A DNA stretch of 60,364 bases from Bacteroidales bacterium (GCA_016939365.1 JAFGHD010000087.1:1-60364); one strand, 5' to 3'; shown: positions 27,374 to 37,335, counted from the stretch's first letter. Notes: a model not told the origin generated them from the sequence alone. Translations and numbers: made by a program.

Positions 27374-28978
27374 ATGGCAGGATATAAGGAGACACCGCGG
27401 CAAAAAATGATTGCCATGATGTATCTGGTGCTGACGGCGCTTCTTGCCCTTAATGTCTCCCGGGAAATGTTGCACGCTTTTCTGGTAGTGAACGAAAGTA
27501 TCAGTGAAACCAATGAGAAATTCGCCCAGAAGATTGAGGAGACCTATGCGGAGTTCCAGAAGCAGTATTCCATCAGCCAGGCCAAGGTTGAGCCTTTCTG
27601 GCTGAAAGCCCAGGAGGTGCAGCGCCTGACTGACGAGATGGTGGCTTACATTGAGGATCACAAATACAAGGTCATTGCCCTTACAGAAGGGATCACGGTC
27701 GAAAAGGCCAAAACGACTCCCTTGTTGGAAATAGATAAAAAGGACAACTTTGACCGGCCGACCAACTATTTCATCGGGCCGGAATATAACGGGGAAGCCT
27801 ATGCCATCCGGAAACGGATTGATGAGTATAGGAACAACCTGCTCAGCCTCATAGAAGACGAAAAAACACGTGAGAATTTCAATGCCAAGCTGGGGCTGAA
27901 AACAGACGGTGATTATTACAACGCCGACAAGGAAAAGGAGCCATGGGAGAGGCACAGTTTTTATCATACCATTCTTGCTGCTGATGTCACCATCCTGAAT
28001 AAAATCATCGCCGAGATATACAACGCCGAATCCGACATCGTCAATTATCTCCTTTCTTCGATCACTGCCGAGGACTTCAAGTTTGACCGCGTCGGAGCTA
28101 AGGTGATTCCCGTGAGCAACAGGATTTACGTGGGAGATGAATACAGTGCAGAGATCCTTGTGGCAGGATATGACACCAAGAAAAATCCCGAGGTTTTCAT
28201 TCTCGAAGGGGTGGATTCTCTTACCCCCAGCCTTTTCAATTCCGCCAGAATGATCCCCGGTGAAAATGGCCTTGTCAGGCTCAGCCTGCCCGCCTCAAGG
28301 GAAGGTTTGCAGAAATATGCCGGCATCATCCGCCTGACCACTCCATGGGGCGAGGTGAGTGACTACCACTTTCATCAGTCATATATGGTCTCCCGGCCGA
28401 CGGCTGCCATTTCTCCCACGAAAATGAATGTATTTTACAGGGGCGTTGACAATCCGGTCTCCATCTCAGCCTCAGGTGTGGCAAACAACCTGTTGCACAT
28501 CGATATCTCGACCGGAGAGATTACGCGGGTGGATACCGGGTATATCGTAAAAGGACTTCCGGATAATGCCACGGGTGCCACCATCAAGGTCTGGGCAGAG
28601 GACAACGGCCAAAGGCGCCTGATGGGTCAACAGTTTTTCCGTGTTAAACCGCTTCCTGATCCCATTGCCATGATTCGTGGTGCGGAAAATGGAAAAATAA
28701 CCAAAAGCAAACTCCTTACAAACGCTTTTCTCCATTGCCAGTTACCGGAATGGGTCGAATTTCAGTACCCCTTCAGAGTCGTATCCTTTACAATGATCCT
28801 GCCGGCTGCCGGTGGATATATCCAACCTGAAAAATCGGAAAGCAACAAGTTCACGGATCGAATGATCAATGTGATTCAAAATCTCGGGAAGGACAGCAGG
28901 ATCATTTTTGAGGACATAAAGGCCCAGGGCCCTGAGGGACTCCGGACCATTCAGAGTATCAACATCACCATTCTTTGA
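27374..28978 (+). CDS. gldM: GldM/PorM, type IX secretion periplasmic shaft protein
   Basis: GldM/PorM is anchored by one N-terminal helix that packs with GldL, and its periplasmic domains reach the GldK-GldN ring. The start is characteristic: GYKETPRQKMIAMMYLVLTA leads into the membrane helix (about 11-29), then NVSREMLHAF. The helical domain D1 spans about 35-220, followed by beta-rich domains (PVSNRIYVGDEYSAEILV, NVFYRGVDNPVSISASGV, and a C-terminal region with ENGKITKSKLLTN). The 534-residue length is normal. It sits 36 nt after gldL. Confidence 0.96.
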   Translation: MAGYKETPRQKMIAMMYLVLTALLALNVSREMLHAFLVVNESISETNEKFAQKIEETYAEFQKQYSISQAKVEPFWLKAQEVQRLTDEMVAYIEDHKYKVIALTEGITVEKAKTTPLLEIDKKDNFDRPTNYFIGPEYNGEAYAIRKRIDEYRNNLLSLIEDEKTRENFNAKLGLKTDGDYYNADKEKEPWERHSFYHTILAADVTILNKIIAEIYNAESDIVNYLLSSITAEDFKFDRVGAKVIPVSNRIYVGDEYSAEILVAGYDTKKNPEVFILEGVDSLTPSLFNSARMIPGENGLVRLSLPASREGLQKYAGIIRLTTPWGEVSDYHFHQSYMVSRPTAAISPTKMNVFYRGVDNPVSISASGVANNLLHIDISTGEITRVDTGYIVKGLPDNATGATIKVWAEDNGQRRLMGQQFFRVKPLPDPIAMIRGAENGKITKSKLLTNAFLHCQLPEWVEFQYPFRVVSFTMILPAAGGYIQPEKSESNKFTDRMINVIQNLGKDSRIIFEDIKAQGPEGLRTIQSINITIL

Positions 28979-28997
28979 CAGGTCAATCCTTGAAATC

Positions 28998-29846
28998 ATG
29001 AAATATCATCTTGTTTGCTTCATTATCGGTCTCACATTCCTGACCTGTACCGGAGGATTCACACAGATCCTCGACAGTCCGAGGGACGGCGTGTATGATA
29101 AGATCCATACCGATGAGCGAAAACCGATCCCCTATACACCGGTCAGGGAAGCAGATGTGATATGGCAGAAAAGGATCTGGCGTGCTATGGATCTTAAGCA
29201 AAAAATTAATCACCCGTTCTATTATCCGGAAACTCAGCAAAAGCACTGGAGAAGCTTCATGACCGTCATCCTTGATGCGTTGAAGGAAGGTACCATCACG
29301 GCCTATGACGTGAATGACGACCAGTTTTTAGTGCCTCTCACCTATACAGAGTTGATGAAGAAGCACACCAAAACAGAAACACAGGCTGTGTATGATCCGG
29401 ATAATCCTGATGTTATTACAGGTTATAAAGAGGTTCAGCAGGAAATCAGACCCTCTGAGATTTTCAAAATCCTCATCAAGGAAGATTGGTTCTTTGACAA
29501 ACAACGATCGGTAATGGATGTGAGAATTCTCGGAATATGTCCGGTATATGACAAATACGACAATCAGGGTATTTATCAGGGCCAGGTCAAGTTTTTCTGG
29601 ATTTATTTCCCTGAGGCAAGACCTGTGTTTGCCAGGGCTGAAGTATTTAACCGCCATAACGGAGCTGAGCGAAGGACATACGATGACCTGTTCTGGAAGA
29701 GGATGTTCGGAAGCTACGTTTACAAGGAGGAAAACGTTTATGACAGGGAGATCGTCGAATATGCCACGGGCATGGACGCCCTCCTTGAAGCGGAACGGAT
29801 CAAGAATGAGCTCTTTCAGTTCGAGCACAGCCTCTGGGAATTCTGA
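28998..29846 (+). CDS. gldN: GldN/PorN, type IX secretion ring component
   Basis: A 282-residue exported protein of the GldN/PorN family that joins GldK in the periplasmic ring. A signal peptide is present (about 1-23, ending near TCTGGFT). Family features include ADVIWQKRIWRAMDLKQKIN, FYYPE and the C-terminal block VFARAEVFNRHNGAERRTYD, then FWKRMFGSYVYKEENVYDR. It ends the cluster; a strong intrinsic terminator follows 25 nt later. Confidence 0.95.
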   Translation: MKYHLVCFIIGLTFLTCTGGFTQILDSPRDGVYDKIHTDERKPIPYTPVREADVIWQKRIWRAMDLKQKINHPFYYPETQQKHWRSFMTVILDALKEGTITAYDVNDDQFLVPLTYTELMKKHTKTETQAVYDPDNPDVITGYKEVQQEIRPSEIFKILIKEDWFFDKQRSVMDVRILGICPVYDKYDNQGIYQGQVKFFWIYFPEARPVFARAEVFNRHNGAERRTYDDLFWKRMFGSYVYKEENVYDREIVEYATGMDALLEAERIKNELFQFEHSLWEF

Positions 29847-29871
29847 CCCTGCAAAGACTATTTCATATACG

Positions 29872-29907
29872 GCTGCCTTTCCGACCAGGGAGGCAGCTTT
29901 TTTTTTT
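29872..29907 (+). terminator. Rho-independent terminator after gldN
   Basis: GCTGCCT (29872-29878) and AGGCAGC (29891-29897) form a perfect 7-bp stem, followed at once by ten T residues (29898-29907). It closes the type IX secretion unit and separates it from recG. Confidence 0.9.
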
Positions 29908-29924
29908 CACTGCCGGCACTTGGT

Positions 29925-29932
29925 TATATTTG
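29925..29932 (+). promoter_or_regulatory. -7 element for recG
   Basis: TATATTTG matches TAnnTTTG, 20 nt before the recG GTG start and just after the gldN terminator. Confidence 0.5.
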
Positions 29933-29952
29933 TGCTGAATTGATAGAATCAA

Positions 29953-32067
29953 GTGAACCGCTCATCGGATATCCTGGATACGCCCGTGGAATACCTGAAA
30001 GGTGTGGGACCCGCACGTGCCGATGCGCTGAAGAAGGAGCTGGGTGTTTTCACTTTCCGCGACCTGCTGGGGCATTACCCATTCAGGTATGTCGACAGAA
30101 GCAGGTTTCACAGCGCAGCCGAGATCCGCAGCGATGCAGCTTACGTACAACTGGTTGGTAGAATCAAGGATTTTCAAAAGGCGGGCCCCCCCAGAGCCGA
30201 AAGGCTCACCGCAACACTGACGGACAGCTCCGGCTCCATAGAGTTGGTCTGGTTCAAGGGGCTCAGGTGGATATTAAACAAAATCCGCCCCGATGTTGAC
30301 TATATCGTGTTCGGGAAACCTGCCTGGTTCAACGGCAAATACAATATTCCCCATCCCGAGATTGAACCCCTGGAAAACAGGACTTCAGGTGTTGCCGGTG
30401 AGAATCTACAACCGTTCTACAATTCGACGGAAAAGCTGAAATCCAGGGGTCTCGACAGCAAGGGTATCGCCAGGATCCTCCGCAACCTGATCCCGGCGGT
30501 TCAGGGCCATATCCCTGAAAATCTTCCCCAGGTACTCCTCAGGGAAATGGGATTCATAACCAGGGAGGAGGCATTGGTGAATGTCCATTTCCCGTCCTCT
30601 CCCGATATTCTGAACCAGGCCCGTAACCGGCTGAAGTTTGAAGAGCTGTTTTTTATCCAGCTGGATCTGCTGAATCACAAAATGCTGAGAACCGAAAAAT
30701 CGAAAGGGCATGTTTTTGAGGCAATTGGCTCGTATTTCAATGATTTTTACCATCACCATCTTCCTTTTGAACTGACGGAAGCCCAGAAGAGGGTTTTGCG
30801 TGAGATCAGATCCGATCAGAAATCGGGCCGCCAGATGAACCGCCTGCTCCAGGGGGATGTGGGCAGCGGTAAAACCTTGGTTGCCCTCATGACCATGCTG
30901 ATGGCACTGGACAACGGATACCAGGCCTGCCTGATGGCCCCAACAGAGATACTGGCCGGACAGCATTTTGCTACTGTGACCCGGATGCTCGGCTCCCTGG
31001 ATGTGAGGGTCGCTCTTCTTACCGGATCGACAAGGACTCCTGAGAGAAAAAAAATCCATCTGGGTTTGCAGGATGGAACCCTGCAGATTCTTATCGGGAC
31101 ACATGCACTGATCGAAGAATCCGTCAGATTTACCGACCTTGGAGTGGTCATCATTGATGAGCAGCACCGTTTCGGTGTGGCACAGAGGGCACGGATGTGG
31201 TCGAAGAACATCATCCCGCCCCATATACTGGTCATGACTGCAACACCTATTCCCCGCACGCTGGCCATGACTTTGTATGGGGACCTGGATATTTCGGTGA
31301 TTGATGAGTTGCCGCCGGGAAGGAAACCGGTAAAAACCGTTCATTTCTATGATAAGGACCGCCTCAGGGTGTTCGGTTTCATCAGGGAAAAGATCCGGGA
31401 AGGGAGGCAGGTATACATCATTTACCCGCTGATTCAGGAATCGGAGAAGCTCGATCTGAAGGACCTTCAGGATGGATACGAAAGCATCACCCGGGAATTC
31501 CCACTTCCCGGATATGCGGTCAGCATGGTGCACGGAAAAATGGCTTCGCCGGATAAGGAATACGAGATGCAGCGGTTCAAGAAGGGTGAGACACAGATCA
31601 TGGTCTCTACTACTGTGATCGAGGTGGGGGTGGATATTCCCAATGCTTCGGTCATGATCATCGAAAACGCGGAACGATTCGGTCTGTCACAGCTTCACCA
31701 GCTGAGGGGGCGCGTGGGCCGGGGAGCCGATCAGTCTTACTGCATCCTGATGTCCAAATATGAGTTGACCCACGAAGCCCGAAGACGCCTGCAAACCATG
31801 GTTCGTACCCATGACGGCTTTGAAATCGCTGAAGAGGACCTGAAACTGAGAGGGCCGGGTGACCTGCAGGGTACACAGCAAAGCGGAATTCTCGACCTGA
31901 AGATCGCTGACCTGGTGAAAGATGAAAAAATCTTGCGGCTGGCCCGGGAAAAAGCCATCCGGCTCCTCGAAACCGATCCCCGCCTCGAACAGCAGGAGAA
32001 TAAACCTGTGGTCGCATTCCTACAGTCAATGAAAAGGCACAGAGCCGACTGGAGCCGGATCAGCTGA
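29953..32067 (+). CDS. recG: ATP-dependent DNA helicase RecG
   Basis: A 704-residue superfamily 2 helicase that remodels stalled replication forks and Holliday junctions. It begins with GTG. The N-terminal wedge domain carries an OB fold (YVQLVGRIKDFQKAGPPRAE). Helicase motifs follow: Walker A GDVGSGKT (301-308), motif II DEQH (402-405) with HRFGVAQR, motif III MTATPIPRTLAMT, and motif VI QLRGRVGRG. The C-terminal TRG wedge is present (GPGDLQGTQQSG). It has its own promoter, and pheT follows with its own -7 element. Confidence 0.98.
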   Translation: MNRSSDILDTPVEYLKGVGPARADALKKELGVFTFRDLLGHYPFRYVDRSRFHSAAEIRSDAAYVQLVGRIKDFQKAGPPRAERLTATLTDSSGSIELVWFKGLRWILNKIRPDVDYIVFGKPAWFNGKYNIPHPEIEPLENRTSGVAGENLQPFYNSTEKLKSRGLDSKGIARILRNLIPAVQGHIPENLPQVLLREMGFITREEALVNVHFPSSPDILNQARNRLKFEELFFIQLDLLNHKMLRTEKSKGHVFEAIGSYFNDFYHHHLPFELTEAQKRVLREIRSDQKSGRQMNRLLQGDVGSGKTLVALMTMLMALDNGYQACLMAPTEILAGQHFATVTRMLGSLDVRVALLTGSTRTPERKKIHLGLQDGTLQILIGTHALIEESVRFTDLGVVIIDEQHRFGVAQRARMWSKNIIPPHILVMTATPIPRTLAMTLYGDLDISVIDELPPGRKPVKTVHFYDKDRLRVFGFIREKIREGRQVYIIYPLIQESEKLDLKDLQDGYESITREFPLPGYAVSMVHGKMASPDKEYEMQRFKKGETQIMVSTTVIEVGVDIPNASVMIIENAERFGLSQLHQLRGRVGRGADQSYCILMSKYELTHEARRRLQTMVRTHDGFEIAEEDLKLRGPGDLQGTQQSGILDLKIADLVKDEKILRLAREKAIRLLETDPRLEQQENKPVVAFLQSMKRHRADWSRIS

Positions 32068-32106
32068 TCGCGAAACTCTGCCAGGCATTGGGATTTCCGA
32101 AATCAC

Positions 32107-32114
32107 TACATTTG
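32107..32114 (+). promoter_or_regulatory. -7 element for pheT
   Basis: TACATTTG matches TAnnTTTG, 25 nt before the pheT ATG. An ATTG lies 16 nt further upstream (32087-32090), slightly closer than usual for a -33 element. Confidence 0.45.
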
Positions 32115-32139
32115 CATTTTTCCAGAAAATGATCTGTCC

Positions 32140-34614
32140 ATGAAGATCTCCTACAAATGGCTGAAGGATTATCTCAATTTCGACCTTTCTCCGGCTGACC
32201 TGTCGCTGTTGATGACCAACTGCGGGCTTGAGGTGGAGCGAATGGAAGAGTGGGAGTCTGTTAAGGGTGGCCTTAAGGGTGTTGTGATCGGGGAGGTGAT
32301 ATCGTGCCGGACTCATCCCGATGCAGACCGGCTGAGCCTTACACAGGTGAATGTCGGTTCAGGCGAGCCGCTGGAGATCGTTTGCGGCGCTCCCAATGTG
32401 GCTGCCGGCCAGAAAGTGGTGGTCGCTCTTCCGGGTGCGGTACTCTATCAGGGCGATACCTCTTTCGAGATCAAAAAAACAAAGATCCGTGGTGCCTGGT
32501 CCTCAGGGATGATCTGTGCAGAGGACGAGGTGGGGCTCGGTGATTCGCATGCCGGAATCATGGTCCTGGCACCGGAGGCTGTTCCCGGAACACCGGCGGC
32601 AGAATGGTTCGGGGTGGACAGGGATATCGTTTTCGAAATCGGACTGACACCCAACCGGACGGATGCCATATCACATATCGGCGTGGCCAGGGATATCAGG
32701 GCTGCCCTGGATGCCAGGGCTTTCCTGCAAGGCGAGGAAATCTCTCTGGAATTTCGTCTCCCTGATGTCAATGCCTTTCGGCCCGATAACGAAGAACAGG
32801 TGATAACGGTCGAGGTGATGGACCCGGATCTGTGTCCGCGGTATACGGGCCTGACCATCACGGGAATTCAGGTCGGTGAATCTCCAAGGTGGCTGAAAAA
32901 CAGGCTTCTGGCAATCGGTCAGCGACCCATCAATAACATTGTCGACATCACAAATTTTGTACTGCATGAAACCGGACAGCCCCTGCATGCATTTGATGCA
33001 TCCCACATTCCCGATAATAGGGTGATTGTCCGCAGGCTCCATCCAGGCACCCTCTTCACAACCCTCGACGGAATTGAAAGAACGCTGGAAGGTGACGAGT
33101 TGATGATATGCAACACCAGGGAAGGAATGTGTATCGGTGGGGTTTTTGGTGGCATCTTTTCGGGTGTGGTCGAGCAGACCACATCGGTCTTTCTTGAAAG
33201 TGCATGCTTCCATCCCGCCTCCATCAGGAGAACATCGAAACGCCACGACCTGCAGACCGAGGCCAGCTTCAGGTTCGAGAGGGGCGTGGATCCGGAAATG
33301 ACACTTTATGCCCTGAAAAGGGCTGCCCTACTGATCAGGGAAATCGCAGGCGGAACCATCTCCTCACCCATTCAGGATGTCTTTCCATCCGTTAAACCGG
33401 GAAAGGTCATCCACACGAACCAGGAACGGATCGAGTCACTCATCGGAAAAAAAATCGGCAGGCCGGTTACACTCAGAATTCTGAAATCACTGGATTTCGA
33501 AGTAACGGAAAAGATTGAAGGCACTTACAGCCTGAAGCCTCCCGGCTACAGGGTGGAGGTGACCCGGGAAGCCGATGTGATCGAAGAGATCCTCAGGATA
33601 TACGGATACGACCGCGTGGAGATACCGGGGAAATTGACATCCTCCCTCTCGCACCCGGAAAAGCCCGGCAGGCATCAGATCCAGGTAAAGATCTCGGAGT
33701 ACCTGACGGGGAATGGCTTCTATGAAATCATGAACAACAGCCTGACCCGGAATTCTTACTTTGAGAATAACCCCGATTTCCCTGATCATGTTTCCGTCAG
33801 GATTCTCAATCCTTTGAGCCGGGACCTTGGCACCATGCGACAGACAATGCTTTACGGAGGTCTGGAGACCATCCTGTTCAACATCAACCGGAAAGCGGCC
33901 GACCTGAAGCTCTTCGAGTTCGGGAATGTCTATATGAAAGAAGCCGGAGCACCTTCTGACGGGAAGGTTACAGAGCGTTTCAGCGAGCAGTTCCGTCTGG
34001 ATATTCTTATGACAGGAAGAAGATACAGGGAAAGCTGGTATTGTGGGGATGAAACGGTCGATTTTTTCCAGTTGAAGGCGTTCGTCGTGAATGTCCTGAA
34101 ACTGATGGGCTTTTCTGACAGCAGGTTAACCCTTGAACCCGTGTCCCGGGGATACCTCGAATCGGGCCAGGTGGCACGTTCAGGTGATTCTGATGTTTTT
34201 GAGCTGGGAAAAGTAAACCAGGAACTGCTCCGGAAAATGGATATCCGCCAGGATGTTTATTATGCCTCGTTTGATTGGGATTATATCATGAAGCATCTGG
34301 ACAGGAAGACCATCCGTTTTTCAGAGATTCCCAGGTTCCCTGAAGTGAGGCGGGATCTTGCCCTGTTGCTTGACCGCCAGGTGCGCTATGAGGACATTGA
34401 AAGGATCGCAATGGAAACCGGGATAAAAAACCTCAGGGAGGTGAACCTCTTCGATGTTTATGAAGGAGAGGGACTCGAACCGGAAAAAAAATCCTATGCC
34501 GTCAGTTTTATATTGAGGGATGCCGAAAAGACCCTTACCGACCATGAGATTGACCGGATAATGGAGCGGTTGATCGAAGCCCTGACCCGCCGTTTGAATG
34601 CCAGGATCAGATAA
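32140..34614 (+). CDS. pheT: Phenylalanyl-tRNA synthetase beta subunit
   Basis: The 824-residue beta chain of the alpha2beta2 PheRS. Domains in order: an N-terminal tRNA-binding OB fold (about 42-150; HPDADRLSLTQVNVGSGEP), the B3/B4 editing domain (about 210-385), B5 (about 405-475), a catalytic-like core, and a C-terminal anticodon-binding FDX-ACB domain (about 730-823; FSEIPRFPEVRRDLALLL). The start MKISYKWLKDYL is typical. pheS is not in the window, so the two subunits are encoded apart. A DUF218 gene starts 3 nt after the stop and is probably cotranscribed. Confidence 0.97.
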   Translation: MKISYKWLKDYLNFDLSPADLSLLMTNCGLEVERMEEWESVKGGLKGVVIGEVISCRTHPDADRLSLTQVNVGSGEPLEIVCGAPNVAAGQKVVVALPGAVLYQGDTSFEIKKTKIRGAWSSGMICAEDEVGLGDSHAGIMVLAPEAVPGTPAAEWFGVDRDIVFEIGLTPNRTDAISHIGVARDIRAALDARAFLQGEEISLEFRLPDVNAFRPDNEEQVITVEVMDPDLCPRYTGLTITGIQVGESPRWLKNRLLAIGQRPINNIVDITNFVLHETGQPLHAFDASHIPDNRVIVRRLHPGTLFTTLDGIERTLEGDELMICNTREGMCIGGVFGGIFSGVVEQTTSVFLESACFHPASIRRTSKRHDLQTEASFRFERGVDPEMTLYALKRAALLIREIAGGTISSPIQDVFPSVKPGKVIHTNQERIESLIGKKIGRPVTLRILKSLDFEVTEKIEGTYSLKPPGYRVEVTREADVIEEILRIYGYDRVEIPGKLTSSLSHPEKPGRHQIQVKISEYLTGNGFYEIMNNSLTRNSYFENNPDFPDHVSVRILNPLSRDLGTMRQTMLYGGLETILFNINRKAADLKLFEFGNVYMKEAGAPSDGKVTERFSEQFRLDILMTGRRYRESWYCGDETVDFFQLKAFVVNVLKLMGFSDSRLTLEPVSRGYLESGQVARSGDSDVFELGKVNQELLRKMDIRQDVYYASFDWDYIMKHLDRKTIRFSEIPRFPEVRRDLALLLDRQVRYEDIERIAMETGIKNLREVNLFDVYEGEGLEPEKKSYAVSFILRDAEKTLTDHEIDRIMERLIEALTRRLNARIR

Positions 34615-34617
34615 TAC

Positions 34618-35373
34618 ATGAAAGGCAGCCGGCAGATAAATCCTGGTCAGTTCCATCCATTCTGGGGTAAGGCATATGCATTACTGAAATGGGTACTGAT
34701 AGTTTTCGGCCTGTTTTCGTTGGTCTTTATCCTGATGGGATTCACTCATCTTCCTTTCCGGTGCTATTACTGGCTGGGGACATCACTGAGCGGTACCCCG
34801 GCGAATCCGGACTATATTGTCGTTCTGGGAGGAGGAGGTATGCCCAGCCGTTCCGGTCTGATCAGATGCTGGCATGCAGGAATGGCCTCAGATTTCTTTG
34901 ATTCTGCCCTTGTGATCCTGGCATTGCCCGGTGATACTGTTACTGTACCCGGTGACCTGTCCCGGATGTTTGACGAGCTGGTGAGGCAGGGAATAGATCC
35001 CGGGCGCATACTCACCGAGCCCAGGGGTGCAAATACCCGGGCGCAGGCTCTGAATGTCCGAAAAATGACAGCTGCCTGTAAACCGGTGTGCGAGATCCTG
35101 CTGGTGACCTCTCCTGAACATATGAGAAGGTCGGTTTTATCATTCCGGAAAGCAGGTTTCGATTCTGTGAACGGATGGCCGGCTTTTGACCGTGCCCTTG
35201 AAGGAAACCTGAGCTTCAACGATGACCAACTGGGCGGTAAAGGACGCTGGGTGCCCGGTATCGGTGACAATATCAAAATCAGATACCGTTTCTGGGATTA
35301 CCTGCAATATGAGATCATGATCATGAGGGAATTGAGTGCCCTGGGCTACTACCGCCTGAAAGGGTGGATATGA
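34618..35373 (+). CDS. YdcF/ElyC-type DUF218 membrane protein
   Basis: A 251-residue protein with one N-terminal membrane helix (about 19-45) and a DUF218 domain. The domain is marked by PDYIVVLGGGGMPSRSGLIR, the GANTRAQALNVRKM segment and LLVTSPEHMRRSVLSFRKAG. Family members such as SanA, ElyC and YdcF are linked to envelope integrity, but the reaction is not settled. It follows pheT by 3 nt. The domain probably faces the periplasm. The unusual APGDTVTVPGDL-like region within the domain shows it is a divergent member. Confidence 0.85.
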   Translation: MKGSRQINPGQFHPFWGKAYALLKWVLIVFGLFSLVFILMGFTHLPFRCYYWLGTSLSGTPANPDYIVVLGGGGMPSRSGLIRCWHAGMASDFFDSALVILALPGDTVTVPGDLSRMFDELVRQGIDPGRILTEPRGANTRAQALNVRKMTAACKPVCEILLVTSPEHMRRSVLSFRKAGFDSVNGWPAFDRALEGNLSFNDDQLGGKGRWVPGIGDNIKIRYRFWDYLQYEIMIMRELSALGYYRLKGWI

Positions 35374-35412
35374 TATTATAATGGAGTTATCAAATCAAAT
35401 TCTGGGATAATT

Positions 35413-37077
35413 ATGAAAAAGGAAGAAATGATCTATTCGGTGAACCCGGCGGGAGAACAGTTCCCCCTTCCCCGGCCGGAAGAGTACGAGGCAGAATACA
35501 AAAGGGTTTCGCAACTGGCCTCAGCAGCCAGGGAAGATGGAATGGAAATCGTGGTGGTGATGGGTGTGGGATTTGTCGGAGCGGTAATGGCCGCGATTAT
35601 TGCCGACACAACGGATGAAAAGGGCAAATCCACCAAGTTTGTCATCGGTTGTCAGCGGCCAAGCACCAGAAGTTACTGGAAAATACCAATGTTGAACCGT
35701 GGCGAGTCTCCCGTGAAGGCTGAGGATCCGGAAGTCGATCAACTGATCAGCAGGACTGTCATGGACCGTAAGACACTGATTGCAACCTACAACAGCGATT
35801 GCCTGAAACTGGCAGATTGCGTCGTGGTTGACGTTCAATGTGACTATACCAAGCTGGACCTGGGTGATATGAGGACCGGCGAAGCGGATATGGCTGCACT
35901 GGAGGCCACCATGAAGACAATAGGTGAGAAAATCCCGCCCCATTGCCTGGTACTTATAGAAACAACCGTTGCCCCGGGAACTACTGAATTTGTGGCGTGG
36001 CCGATATTGAAAAAGGCTTTTTCCCGAAGGGGCCTTAAAGAAACCCCTTTGCTCGCACACAGTTTCGAGAGGGTAATGCCCGGGAGGGAATATGTTTCCA
36101 GTATCCGTGATTTCTGGAGGGTTTGTTCCGGATGTACTCCCGAAGCCAGACAAAGGGTGGAACGCTTCCTTCACGATGTGCTGAATACCAAGGATTTCCC
36201 CCTCACCGTAATGGACCGCCCCATTGAGTCGGAGACCACAAAGATCGTTGAAAACTCCTACCGTGCTACGATCCTTGCCTTCCTCAATGAGTGGAGCCTC
36301 TTCTCGGAGCGCAACGGAGTGGACCTGACCAAGGTGATCAAGGCGATCAAAATGAGACCTACCCACAGCAACATGATCTTCCCGGGCCCGGGTATCGGGG
36401 GATATTGCCTCCCCAAGGACGGTGGGCTGGGCTATTGGGCTTACCGGCATATCCTCGGCTTTGAAGATGGTGACGAAGTCTTCCGTATCACCCCAACTGC
36501 CATCGACATCAACGATACGAGAGGATTACATGTCGCGGAACTTACCCGCGATGCCCTTCGGAACATGGGCAGGTATATTGCCGGATCGGAAGTACTGATC
36601 TGTGGAGCCAGCTACAGGCAGGACGTGGGAGACACACGTTACAGCGGCAGCGAAATGGTAGTCAGGAAACTGGCTGAAATGGGCGCTGAAATGAGAATCC
36701 ATGATCCTTATGTGGAACACTGGTACGAGCTGGAAAACCAGGATGCCTATCCGGCTCCCGGATGGTCGTGGAGTCGCTTTTTCCGGAATCAGGAACATCT
36801 GGCCGATCTCAGGGTCCAGAGAGACCTGGAATCATCCCTCCCAGGTGTGGAAGCCGTCATACTGGCCGTTCCCCATTCTGAATACCTGAATCTCGATCCC
36901 GGTCAGGTCGTTAAATGGGCCGGCAATCCCATTGCCGTGATCGATTGCTTCGGCATTTTGTCCGATGATAAAATCCGCCGGTACTTCGAGCTGGGCTGTG
37001 AAGTAAAAGCATTGGGCAGGGGTCATATTCAAAGGATCAAGGAGGAGGTCAGAAAGCAGAAGCAAAAATCCTGCTGA
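35413..37077 (+). CDS. Nucleotide-sugar dehydrogenase (UDP-ManNAcA/UDP-Glc DH family)
   Basis: An NAD-dependent four-electron dehydrogenase that oxidises a UDP- or GDP-sugar to its uronic acid for surface glycans. The NAD-binding motif GVGFVG lies at 51-56, preceded by an atypical N-terminal extension of about 45 residues. The central domain contains the catalytic Cys-332 in PGPGIGGYCLPKD, and the upstream VLIETTVAPGTTE is conserved. The C-terminal substrate-binding domain has GASYRQDVGDTRYSGSEMVV. At 554 residues it is about 100 longer than typical family members. Which sugar it uses cannot be told from sequence; WecC-like UDP-ManNAc is a guess. Confidence 0.88.
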   Translation: MKKEEMIYSVNPAGEQFPLPRPEEYEAEYKRVSQLASAAREDGMEIVVVMGVGFVGAVMAAIIADTTDEKGKSTKFVIGCQRPSTRSYWKIPMLNRGESPVKAEDPEVDQLISRTVMDRKTLIATYNSDCLKLADCVVVDVQCDYTKLDLGDMRTGEADMAALEATMKTIGEKIPPHCLVLIETTVAPGTTEFVAWPILKKAFSRRGLKETPLLAHSFERVMPGREYVSSIRDFWRVCSGCTPEARQRVERFLHDVLNTKDFPLTVMDRPIESETTKIVENSYRATILAFLNEWSLFSERNGVDLTKVIKAIKMRPTHSNMIFPGPGIGGYCLPKDGGLGYWAYRHILGFEDGDEVFRITPTAIDINDTRGLHVAELTRDALRNMGRYIAGSEVLICGASYRQDVGDTRYSGSEMVVRKLAEMGAEMRIHDPYVEHWYELENQDAYPAPGWSWSRFFRNQEHLADLRVQRDLESSLPGVEAVILAVPHSEYLNLDPGQVVKWAGNPIAVIDCFGILSDDKIRRYFELGCEVKALGRGHIQRIKEEVRKQKQKSC

Positions 37078-37162
37078 ATCCCTTTGTGACGGCTGCCGGA
37101 TGTCCGGGGCATGACCATGCAAAATCCCCGGCACCGTTGTTGAGATGGACCTTCTCACTCGA

Positions 37163-37194
37163 AACATCAGTTTCCTGAAAATGACACTGATGTT
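37163..37194. repeat. Inverted repeat upstream of the sigma-54 activator
   Basis: AACATCAGT (37163-37171) and ACTGATGTT (37186-37194) form a perfect 9-bp stem with a 14-nt loop in the 258-nt gap before the activator gene. A second arm pair, CCGGGG (37104-37109) with CCCCGG (37126-37131), lies just upstream. Neither is followed by a T-run. They may be operators or Rho-type termination structures. Confidence 0.45.
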
Positions 37195-37335
37195 CAGAAT
37201 GAACACGGCCGTTGTGACCTCCTTCGGATCATCCCATTGTGCTGTTTGTTAGGGAATTAACAATATTTAAGAATATCCGAGCCAAAATTTGACTAATTTT
37301 ACCCGGACGATAATGAAACGGAATAGCCCAGGGTA

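Noticed and set aside
37104-37131. Intrinsic terminator after the nucleotide-sugar dehydrogenase
   Set aside because: The G+C-rich stem is present but no T-run follows.
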